DNA of 56,589 bases from Eimeria necatrix (lineage: Eukaryota; Apicomplexa; Conoidasida; Eucoccidiorida; Eimeriidae), in the NCBI RefSeq assembly GCF_000499385.1, contig NW_013654993.1, forward strand, positions 9,738 to 66,326. Reading direction: 5' to 3'. The notes beneath the pieces are model-generated. The model ran no database searches. It saw only the letters and a list, made by a program, of their open reading frames with translations, and had not been told where the DNA came from. Shown here piece by piece: positions 47,501-56,589 of this stretch; position 1 is the first letter of the stretch, and each line of letters opens with the position of its first letter. Made by a program: the position numbers and the translations under genes.

Positions 47501-49879
47501 GCGGGCACTTCGAACAAAACGCCGTCAGGGTCTCTGAACTCAACTAGAGTAGATGATTTCTTTACCCTGAAGGAAACAGCAGATTACAGATCAAGAGGCA
47601 ATGAGACGAAGGCAACAAGAAACAAAGGGATAAATCAGAACAGATGAAGAGCAATGCGAAGACGGGCATGGGCGCGCAAAGGCAAGCGACGCCAATTTAT
47701 GTGGTGAAGAAGAAAACAAACCATAAAATGCCGCGGAGCTAGGGCACGCTGATAAGTAAAAAACTGGATGAATATCAGAGAAGATAGCCAATAAAAGGTA
47801 ATGCTTCGCAATCAAACAAAACTGAAAAAAAGTTGCCTTATTGAATTGCAGTTTAAGGTCCGTACTTGAGCACAGATGGCCCAATGCTCTTCCCATCTAG
47901 CGCCAGCATCCCCGTCGCCTCTTGTGCATTTTCAAATTCAACGATCGCAAACCTGAGCAAATAAATTCGACCCTTACTCAGCAGAAACTTGACAAGCTGG
48001 TTAGAGAAAGGTCTAACACGGGGAGTACTAATAAGCAATCTCGTAGGAAAAGGCTGCGGACGCTGCTTGAATATGAAATCTGGTGTGAGCCTGCAAGAAT
48101 TGACATAAGAGCTCGGGTTTGCGTCAAAGATTACTTTGGTTTCTTGCGGTCCGTTGAGAGCCTAATGGAGACGACTTTAGCTAGGTCAGCCAGCAGCATT
48201 TTGAGTTCATTTTCGTCGTACTGCACAAAACAAAATCAGAAAATACTGCAACGCCTTGGCTTAGCCAGCTGCAGCTTAAAGGGTTAAGGGTAAGCAAGCA
48301 GGGAACTTGAATGCGCGCCGTTCACGAAACCTACTCAGCTGAAAATTCAATGCTTTCAAAGGCCAGGAGACAAGATAGAAAGTCACAGACAAATGCAGTA
48401 AAGAAGGAAAAGAATAAGGGAGCTTCAGCTACGCCAAGGCAGAAATGGAATTAAAAAGCTAAACGGAGGGAAACAACTACAGGAAGCAACACATTGACAA
48501 GCAAGGTCAACGCGAGTCTGCAGCGGCCAGTGCGAATCGCAGCTCCGTTCCCCAGCCAAATTTCAAAAGATAAGAGTTTAGTTCCACTTGAAGTGCCGCT
48601 CACTTCATCAGGAAAGCCCTGCAGAAAGCAAGTCCTCTCTAACTGGTCAGCTTCGGGCTCCGCAACCAACACCCCCGAAACGAGAGACTGGGCGGGAGGA
48701 AGCCGGCCGTCCACCGCCGTCACTGCAACTCCAATTCCCAATTCACTTTTCTTGCGAGCTGCCAGCTGCTTCGCCTGCGCTGCAGCTGCCTGAACTGCCT
48801 GAGACGCAAAGAACAGAGGCAGCGGGGAGGGTCTATGGAAACACATGAAGACAAGCAAGAGAACAGGAACAAGCATGGAAACAGGAGTAAAAACTCGCCA
48901 CTAGAAGCCATTAAAAGCTCAGTGAACACGCTTTTGATGAGATAAATAGACTTTTGCAAAGACATTCTGTTTCTTCGCAGTGCAGCAAGAGGCAGCAAAC
49001 TTTGAACAAGCGAGAACTCCTCATCTGCCCGGGAACAGGAAAGTAGATGTCTCGGAGTGGGCCACGCAGCAGGCAAGTGGCAAAGCCACAGCTAAACCAA
49101 GCCGGAACGCAGACACCTTGTGCAGCAGCAGCAGCAGCAGCTTCTGTGCAGCAGCAAGAGCAGCAAAAGAGGTTCACCTGGAGGTTCGCGAGGTGGTTCT
49201 GCATGGCGATCTCAACAGCAGTTACGGGAGCAGCCGCTCCCATGGCGACAGGCAGCAGCGAGGCAGCAGCTCCAGGGAGTGCAGCAGCAGCAGCAGCAGC
49301 AGCGAGAGCAGGATTTGCCGCTGCGAGCCCCAAGGCCGCAGGGGCCCCCAGCAAGGGGTTGGGAGCCCCCGCCACTCCTGCAGCAGCAGCAGCAGCAGCC
49401 GCTGCTGCTGCTGCTATCCCCCCTATCGGCTGCACGGGAGGAGGAATGACGACGGGAGCAGCAGCAACAGGGGGCGCGGGCAAGGGCGTCGCAAGCCGCA
49501 TGAGGTTCTCTGCAGGCCCGGGGGGCCCCGGGGCCCCCGCAGCCGCTGGGCCCACGGGGTTCAGCACAGAAACCTGCATGGGCAGGCCCAGCAGCTCCGT
49601 GCCGTTTAGCTGGGAAGCTGCAGTGACTCCAGCGCTGTCTGCAAACTCCAACTCGCAGTATCGACCGGCGGCCCCCGGCAGCGCCTTAAACTCCACGCGC
49701 AGCAGCTCCGAACAGTGCGAAAAAATTGCCTTCAAATGTTCTTCTGTAACCAGAGGAGAGAGGTTGCGCACGTACAAGACGTTGCGGGGGCCGTAGACAC
49801 GACCCAGGGGGCCCGCGGGGGCCCCCCAGGGGCCCGGAGCAGCAACAGGGGCCGAAGGGGCCCCCGGCGTTGAAAGCAT
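44528..49879 (-). CDS. SREK1/SFRS12-like SR splicing regulator (two RRMs plus RS domain)
   Basis: Nine exons: 49879-49178, 48798-48604, 48220-48135, 47952-47866, 47566-47406, 47219-47042, 46937-45279, 45172-44918 and 44789-44528. All donors are GT, all acceptors AG and every phase matches, giving 1194 residues from a true ATG. RRM1 is at about 33-106 (RNP2 VLYVRNL at 34-40; RNP1-like near 71-80). A Pro/Ala-rich linker follows to about 230. RRM2, about 289-365, spans exons 2-5 (RNP2 CFLQGF at 291-296; RNP1 KFAIVEFE at 328-335). Next is an Ala-Lys-Glu helical segment (AAAKEQIERRLRRERGELE), then a very long RS domain from about 470 to 1000 and a Gly/Pro/Ala-rich tail. The same order (degenerate RRM, Ala/Pro linker, RRM, AAKE helix, RS) occurs in animal SREK1, a regulator of alternative splicing acting in the nucleus. 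Orthology is inferred from architecture only. GGGGCCCC elements in exon 7 are translated as Gly-Pro runs. Confidence 0.85.
45400..46060. repeat. GGGGCCCC elements within the RS exon
   Basis: Scattered GGGGCCCC/GGGGGCCCC units inside exon 7 of the SR gene. They read as Gly-Gly-Pro and Gly-Pro-Pro interruptions of the Arg-Ser repeats, without breaking the frame. Confidence 0.7.
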
Positions 49880-52816
49880 CGGAAAAGCGAAAGGTACAAA
49901 GACAACAAGTGCGGAAGGAAAGGCCTACACAATGCATGCAGGAAGGGACTAACGACAGCCTTTTCGCTAAGAACAAGGGGGGGAGCCTTAAATGGGGGCC
50001 CCTGCAGAGTGGACGAACGGGGAAAGGATCTCAGCGACACCAAACGAGATAAACAGAAGTTCCACTACAGGTTAAGGAAACCTTGGGCGTTTAGGCTCGG
50101 GGTTTGGACAGGCTGGGAAGGACAGAGAAGGACAGAGACCGCGGGGGTGGAGCTGCCCCCGCCGCGAAGAGAGGTGCTGGGTTGAAACAATCCTCCTTTT
50201 GTTTTTTACGCCTCGCTTCAATTAATTTAGTGATAAACAGACAGAAAGAACAGATCTGACGCGGCCCTCACAAGCCTTCTCCACCTTCGCGCATGTCCAG
50301 TGACACTCCCGCAGCCCCGCAGCCCAGCCCTTCTGGAGTGCGGGGAAGCAATAAAGAAAGCAATCCGCTACATTTTTGCGTGGAATATAATAATTTTTGA
50401 TTTCTGAACTCGCAGTATGCATTGTTTAGTCCACGTGGGTCGATAAGGGGAGTGCCGGTGCCGCGCCAAGTCCCCACAACACCCACAGACACGGCCGTTA
50501 ACATCCTTAATTAAAACGCTCAGTGAACAGTCCAGAAGTATGCGGCTTCTTTTGTTTGCATTATTCACATTTTCATGCAACTACGTGTTTAATGCGCTGC
50601 ACAATTGTCATGATTACGGGCGCCTAACTAAGATGCATTACTTTGCACATCTGCAAAACAGCTAATGCTACAATGTGCACGGAATCTAAAGTTCAAAAGA
50701 GCATTTGGCCTCCAGCTACTCTTCATTGTAGCTCTATTCGTGCGAGTTTTGCAACTAGGTCTGTTTGAAGATCTGAACAACAGGCGGCTACATGTGGCAA
50801 GTGGCCGAATGAGTGAGTTATAGGAATGCCTCGAAATGTGGGGAAATGATTCTACTTAACTGCAGTCCTTGGTTATTTTTCAAGCACTTACACTAACCCT
50901 TCGACAAGACTCATAGCCTGAGGGAGCTCAACCGCTGCTTTCAGCGCATGCGCTCCAGTCCTCAACCGACGATCAGCTCGTTGCAGTAGACTTGTTACAC
51001 TTTGAACACCCAACGGCAACTGCCTTTTCAGTCGTGTTCAATCATTTTTGCTTTTTCGTAGAAATGCTAACTTCACTTTGGATCCCTGCATCCTGGCTGC
51101 TGAAATCTCGCCATTCTCGGCGTGCAGGTCGCTCCCTCGCCACTTTCCACTTTTTCAGGTTGTAGACACCTTGCCACTCGTTTCAAGGATCATCGATGTC
51201 CACTGGAGTGCTTGTAGCTCTCCCTTACTCATTCTACTATATGCCAAGTTTAATGTTTGATTCTGTGTAGATGTATTATGCGAAAACATCAATCATAGGA
51301 AGGATACATGGTATAGTGCGAAATGTACTGCTGTTCCTTAAACTCAAATGAGGACTTGAGTAACAAAAGACTAGCATATTCCAGCAGCCCATCATGAATT
51401 TGTCACGAACTCCAGTGGCCTCCTGTGAATTGCGCTGAAAAAGCAACAAAGAGCCGTAGGCTTGGAAGACGCCACGCTTTTCGTTGAAATACATCGGGTT
51501 TGGGTGAAAGGGGAAGCGACACGTGAACCACACAAGCTGGTTTACATCTCGAAAAATTGCTTGCTCCAGAAGAATTGCCAAAGTTCCTTTATTGATAAAG
51601 CAGCAGATGCTCTTGCCTGCACTTGCTTCAAGTGCCACCATGAAGTGTTAGGAACAATCGGTGCAAGCTACGCGTTGACAATCTACAGATGCGAAACAAG
51701 CAACGCATTTCACTGAGGCTATTTGCATTACTTTTGACTCCAAAAGGTTTGTCTTTGTAGGCCCCACATCTATGGAGCGAAGCTACGTACGAAAAAATTG
51801 CGACAACATGACTGACTGAAACAGCTGACACGGGGTACCGGCTAGTTCTGCAGTCTTTAGTGCCTCGCCAGCCGATTAATCATAAGCTAAGTTAGAACTA
51901 CTCCAGTAGAACACAGAAGGGCTGCTGCCTGAATGCGTGGAGGAGTTTCGATGCCAAAGTTGGCAACTAGACGGTCGCGCATCAGTGCAGTATCTCATGT
52001 GCTTTCCTTCCAATTCATTTAAAGGCTCAGTTCGCCAGTTTGTCGGACTGATTTCCAAAAGAAAAAGCCTTAACTAAAGCAAAAAGCAGTGTATTACATT
52101 CAAGAGGCTAGAGCGGAGACGCAAGCGATTCTTCCAAGTATACCATGAGGCACCGTAATTTTAAACAAGAAAAACAATAACTCCGCCACTGTCTAAAAAG
52201 GGCCCTGAATGAAGAGTACAGCAAACATGTAGCCGAGCTGTGTCACAGCGTCGCCGTGACTCCTGGAATATGCAGCAAGAAACAACTTAATGGAATCAAT
52301 CTGCCTATGCTCAGTTACGATGCTGGGTGGCCCTGCATCTCTGTATTGAACTATCACTTCACCTCAATATCCTGTGTGCAGCGCACGCACCGTTCTGAAG
52401 ATCCCATAACAAACGTTTTACCTTCGCTGTGGTTGCAGGCTGAGTCCATAAAACTTCTCAAAAGTGGTGCTGTTGCATTGCGGAAGGAAACAACTGGGTG
52501 CTGCTGACGTGGACCCAAGTAGATGCCTTAACTTTGTATGGCTCACGTTAGGCGCAGCCGCACAAAACTCTCCAGGCGCCCTTTGCTTTGCGAAGGAAAA
52601 AATAAAACATTCACTCCTCTGTGGGTACACTTTGATATGCTGAAGTGTTGGTCGTTAGGAAGGACTGAACCGCGTCGCTTCCTTGTTCACGTTCGAAAAA
52701 GGAGCATGAATACCGATAATGCTGGTCTCTCCATCCGGCTGCATTCGACTGCACGGAGCTCCTCCTTTTAGGTTTGAGGCAACAGTAAATGAATTCATTA
52801 AAGAAGGCTCAACAGC
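49880..52816. other. Intergenic stretch
   Basis: The first few hundred bases are presumably promoter and 5' untranslated sequence of the SR gene. Beyond that I see only short frames, no repeats of note and no RNA genes. Confidence 0.5.
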
Positions 52817-54844
52817 TTACGGCGAAGGCTTCAGCGCTTCACGCTCCTGACCCAGCCTGTGCTCAGCGATGACGCGGTGCATTGAAGACACTGCAGAGCA
52901 CAACTTGACCAAACCTTGTGACACTTCTACTAGTGTGGTCGCTTCTGCGACAGTCCTATATGCGTTGTCGAATTCCTTTCCTCTGATTGACATCTGCTCA
53001 GTAGCGGCGGGATTGCGGAATTCGCAAAGCCTTGCGTAATCACTTGAGGTTTGCAGCATGCCTATCTCCTCCTCAAACAATCCCAATATCGTGCTCTGAA
53101 GCAGGAATAGACGTGCCTTTCCCTTAGCATTCGCCAGCTTTATCAGAGTTTCTGCGTGAAATCTAAGCTTATCCAGAGCAGCTTTGGGATCTTCTTCATT
53201 TTGGGAATTTTGATATGAAATGTGAAATTGAGTCACTTCCGCCTCAACGTCACTTTTGACCTGCTGTATTCTCGATATCAGTTGCTCATACACTTCCATG
53301 TTAAGCTCGTGTGTGCGGTTCACTAAGAGGTTGTGGCTACCGTCAAAGCACCTCTCGACCCTCCATCTTGCATTTTCTAGGAGATTTTGCACTTTCTCGC
53401 TCTCTAAGATGCAGGCAAGTTGAATCCTCTCGCCTTCCTTTACAATGGGGCCTTTGCTCAAGCTTTCTTGGTCGTCTAGAATACCCTTTGTCTGCTCCTT
53501 CAGAGCGCTAACCATTGCTTCGACCGTTTCGGCATGATCCTGTGCTTTAGTGACGATCTGAAATGTATCTATCCACGAGTTGGCCTCCTCGTGGGCATAC
53601 TCGCGCAGCGTCGAGATGGCGTTCTCAAGCTCTGCAAGTTTCTCCCTCGCGGACTTGATTCGATTTATTTCTTCGGGTTGGGCGTGCCATTTCAATTTAG
53701 ATGCGATTAGAGCCAATTTCACGGGGACCCGTATTTGCATCATTTCGATTTCTGAAGTCAGCAGTAAATCCTCAAGCTTCTTTGAATCTTTAACCTTGAG
53801 GTACTCACTAATGCAGTGTTTTATGCTTGTAGCAAGATAGTTGAGAGCATTCTGTGACTTGATGTTGTGGTTGAGGTACTGGAGGTCCTCTGCAGTTTGC
53901 GTCAACAACGCGATATCTCTTTCATCACCGAATGGCCTGCTGTTCAGCAAGGCTTGGCTGACATTGCCGAAACACTCGAGCAGAGCACATGACATTTTCT
54001 CGATTGACTTGAAAGCGGTCACCATGTGGTGCACTGGGGAGGAAGGATCGCGCTTTTCCTTTTCAAAAGGCGACAGATCTATCCCTGCCTGGGGCTCCCA
54101 CAACTCAGGAAACTCATCCACGTTTGCCTCTTGATCCATCAAGACCTTTCCCCGCTGCACGGCAACTCCGTGCATGCGACGGAGATATATCAGTGCCTTC
54201 TGAAGATAGTCCCCCACGACACGTGCAAAATGTGGCTCGACGCCCAGCGAGTTGGCTTCGCGCACTTGTTCTTGCACGCTATCTAGAAGCTCCTGGGCCT
54301 CCACTGAGTCTAGCTGTTCAGCAACAATTTCTGCTACTAGAAGAATTTCTTGCACTTTTTCGAGGTTTTCCTCTATCGAAGGCTGCTTTGCTGCTGCATG
54401 TTCCACAGGCGGTGGCGGTTCACTTTCGGGCACTTCGGCAACTTCGCCGGGTTGCTCTTCTTCAGAAGATACTCCCTCCTCTTCGGCTATCTTTTCCTCC
54501 GCAGTTTTCCCCTCTGGTACACAGTGGGGCTCTACGGGGAGGTGGAAAGGCTCAAGCTCTCTGTCCTGCGCATTCTTTCCTGTTTTTACAGTAAACAACA
54601 CTGTGCCACTAACCACGCCACTCACCATCAACAGCAACAGCATGAGGCCCACACCTGTTTTGGACTTGGACTTAGCCGGCGCCTCGACGGCTTGCTTTTG
54701 CACGGAGGCTTGCTTTTGCACGGAAACTTCGTCGAGGGCTTCATACTCGGACGCCTCGTCACCGGGCTGTGGCCCGCCATTCTCTGCCAGAGACTCAAAT
54801 GTCTGTAGGTCTTCCTCGCGAAAAGGAGTGTTCCATGGGATCAT
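52817..54844 (-). CDS. Single-pass membrane protein with long helical domain
   Basis: A single-exon frame of 675 residues from a true ATG at 54844, preceded in frame by a stop. It has a short acidic N-terminus, then a duplicated hexapeptide (SVQKQA twice, residues about 41-52). A basic stop-transfer-like stretch (KSKSKTG) precedes one hydrophobic span at about 64-86 (VGLMLLLLMVSGVVSGTVLF). There is no cleavable signal peptide, so a signal-anchor (type II) topology is likely. Residues about 90-145 are rich in Glu and Pro. The remaining ~500 residues are Leu/Glu/Lys/Ala-rich and strongly helical, probably coiled-coil or helical bundle, with scattered Cys. I recognise no named domain. The absence of CAG homopolymers is striking next to its neighbours. 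Confidence 0.82.
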   Translation of the reverse strand: MIPWNTPFREEDLQTFESLAENGGPQPGDEASEYEALDEVSVQKQASVQKQAVEAPAKSKSKTGVGLMLLLLMVSGVVSGTVLFTVKTGKNAQDRELEPFHLPVEPHCVPEGKTAEEKIAEEEGVSSEEEQPGEVAEVPESEPPPPVEHAAAKQPSIEENLEKVQEILLVAEIVAEQLDSVEAQELLDSVQEQVREANSLGVEPHFARVVGDYLQKALIYLRRMHGVAVQRGKVLMDQEANVDEFPELWEPQAGIDLSPFEKEKRDPSSPVHHMVTAFKSIEKMSCALLECFGNVSQALLNSRPFGDERDIALLTQTAEDLQYLNHNIKSQNALNYLATSIKHCISEYLKVKDSKKLEDLLLTSEIEMMQIRVPVKLALIASKLKWHAQPEEINRIKSAREKLAELENAISTLREYAHEEANSWIDTFQIVTKAQDHAETVEAMVSALKEQTKGILDDQESLSKGPIVKEGERIQLACILESEKVQNLLENARWRVERCFDGSHNLLVNRTHELNMEVYEQLISRIQQVKSDVEAEVTQFHISYQNSQNEEDPKAALDKLRFHAETLIKLANAKGKARLFLLQSTILGLFEEEIGMLQTSSDYARLCEFRNPAATEQMSIRGKEFDNAYRTVAEATTLVEVSQGLVKLCSAVSSMHRVIAEHRLGQEREALKPSP

Positions 54845-55430
54845 CCTTTTGTACTTTGCACAAGTTGGCTAAGAACACAGTCATTCGAGCGTTCCCACGG
54901 GCAACAGCGCAGCCCAGTCTATGACGCAGTTCACGGCGAAGCTCCTCAGTGACAGAATCGAAAATCTGCAATTCGACACGAAAAATAGATACCCCTTTTA
55001 GAGTTTGTACGAATTGGGTTTTGAAAATTATGGAAAAGAGGAAATGAGATGCGACAGAGACCCCAAGGCTGCAATAAAGACAGTGGGACAAACAGCAGTG
55101 CCTCCGTGAAATGGGAGTGGCAAAAAACCACGAAACAGAACTCAAAGCATTCGAATCGTGTCAAGCATAAAGACAGAGGCCAATTTTATCGTTTTGAATA
55201 GAAAGCATTTGCGCTGCACCACTCGCTGCTGTCGATCCTAGTCACTTCACCAGCACTGCAAGGCCCAGATGGCATCCCGCAGCGAAAGGTAGGGCCTCCT
55301 GGAGGGCTGCAACGATCATCTGTAAGATGCTTCTTAGCAAATTCAGAAAACAAAAGCTCAGGTCCCGAAATATAACTTCGCTGGTAGGCCAACTAGAACA
55401 ATTTCGTAGCGTCCCCTCGCTACCGAATGT
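54845..55430 (-). other. Possible short upstream coding exons in another frame
   Basis: Just upstream of, and overlapping, the start of the membrane-protein gene, a different frame reads FDSVTEELRRELRHRLGC and continues to a stop near 54795. A good acceptor (CGAATTGCAG, exon from about 54967) precedes it. Further upstream, after an acceptor-like CTTACAG near 55320, an ATG opens MIVAALQEALPFAAGCH up to a possible GTGAAGT donor, in matching phase. Together they would make a protein of about 80 residues. It may equally be chance, 5' untranslated sequence or a pseudogene piece. Confidence 0.2.
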
Positions 55431-56589
55431 TTACGCAGCGCACGCCAACGCGTTGTCTACCTTTTGATCGGCTGATTTTCTTTGAAGTTGCATAAATATA
55501 GTGAAACTCTGCAGAAAAATCTGGAGTCGGGGTTTGCTTCTGCAGAGCAGGGCGCTCACTTTAGGCGACGACCACATGGTTTCTCCTGAGTGCCTTCGTA
55601 GGATTCACTACATGGGACGACCTAAACCTCCACCTGTGCGCTCCAATTCCATGAAATAATTATATTTTATTAAACAACACATACCACAGCCCAGTTTTCG
55701 CCCTTGAGGTGGCTCTCGCTCTAGCGCCAGGACTCGCGGGAGTCCGAACACGTTGAGCTGCAGCACGGGCATAATTCGAGAACTGCTACAAGAAGTTTCG
55801 CTAGAAAATGTGGGAGAACAACAATTAAATAAATAAAAAGTTAAGGTTCTTTTGGCCGTACCCAGGCTTATTCAGTGTAGAGTGGCGGAACAGGGGCTGC
55901 GGGGCAGATACATTGATATCACTTTGGCGTGGAGGTCAGCAACAAACTCAGCCACTCAAACCAACACGCAAACCAGTGCAGCCCCCCTCAAAAGCTTCTA
56001 GAGTGAGGTGTATCAACTAGAGAAGCGCGAAATTTGTGTCTAAAACTGCAGGGGGATAAGATTGTACGTACAAGCAGGATTCCAACAGCTGGACCCGACA
56101 TTGTAACGGAAAAAAGACGATATTTGGAGCTTAAAAATCGCTTACATTGTTTTATCTTGCTGTTTAAACAGTCTCGTTGGTTTATACGGCACTACGTAGC
56201 CCGCCCCATTCAGCACACTGTGGGGAACCACAACTCGTTCCCCATGGCCAGGGGCGGGACCCACATTGCGACTCCCTTTGCCGCCCTATCTTGGTTCAAA
56301 AAGCCCTTAATATTTACAGAAAACGTGAAATTAATACTTTGATGAACATATTGAGGTTACAGTGGTGTTGGGGCACTGGGCTGATCCCTTGAGTCCCTCT
56401 GGCACTGCCTCGCCGACACCCTGGCTGTAGTGCACTGCGCCCGCAGCTGCGACTACGTGCTCTCAGTCCCTTGGGTAGGGTCTATAAACTGCTCCCTACG
56501 CTAGTCCATTTCCTAGAAACTCCAGCTATAGCGATTAAGAATACAAAATCACGAGTTTTTTCAAAATCTGTCTGTCTGTTTCGCACCCT
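55431..56589. other. Terminal stretch without a recognised gene
   Basis: I see only short frames on both strands and no repeat families, RNA genes or mobile-element proteins. Confidence 0.5.

Overview
The window looks like nuclear DNA of an apicomplexan coccidian, most likely Eimeria. The reasons are abundant CAG/CTG tracts read as poly-Q, poly-A or poly-S inside genes, scattered plant-type telomere-like heptamers (AAACCCT/TTTAGGG), TGCATGCA motif clusters, spliced genes, and alternation between repeat-rich and repeat-poor segments as described for Eimeria chromosomes. There is no bacterial operon structure. The species cannot be fixed from sequence alone.

Layout. (1) 1-10.95 kb is repeat-rich and GC-rich. 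It holds CAG/CTG tracts, GGGGCCCC palindrome arrays, heptamer blocks and TGCATGCA arrays. It contains a probable Ala-rich gene on the minus strand (313-1383). On the plus strand is a spliced gene I assembled from six exons (2702-6154), four of whose introns carry telomere-like heptamers. A BT1-family (folate/biopterin-type) membrane transporter with two recognisable exons lies on the minus strand (8564-10920). (2) 11-37 kb is repeat-poor and gene-poor. Only a Gln/Ser/Pro-rich hypothetical gene (20251-21777) and an Arg/Ser-rich small gene (27298-27912) are defensible. The rest holds short chance ORFs, a compound foldback element (30244-30439), a perfect hairpin (28799-28837), two short tandem duplications and a decaying CAG tract. 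(3) 37-50 kb is gene-bearing again. It has a two-exon triple CCCH zinc-finger protein (37063-38725), a long low-complexity hypothetical (41549-43441) and a nine-exon SR-type splicing regulator resembling SREK1/SFRS12 (44528-49879, minus) whose every splice phase closes. (4) 50-56.6 kb has one large gene for a single-pass membrane protein with a long helical domain (52817-54844, minus).

The genes do not form an obvious pathway. Two encode RNA-binding proteins (CCCH and SR/RRM), one a metabolite transporter and one a membrane-anchored helical protein. The rest are lineage-restricted low-complexity proteins. The most unusual aspect is how the repeat families enter gene structure: telomere-like heptamers sit in introns, GGGGCCCC arrays are translated as collagen-like Gly-X-Pro blocks, and CAG tracts interrupt coding exons. 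All exon models come from reading splice signals and phase by eye and have not been tested against transcripts.
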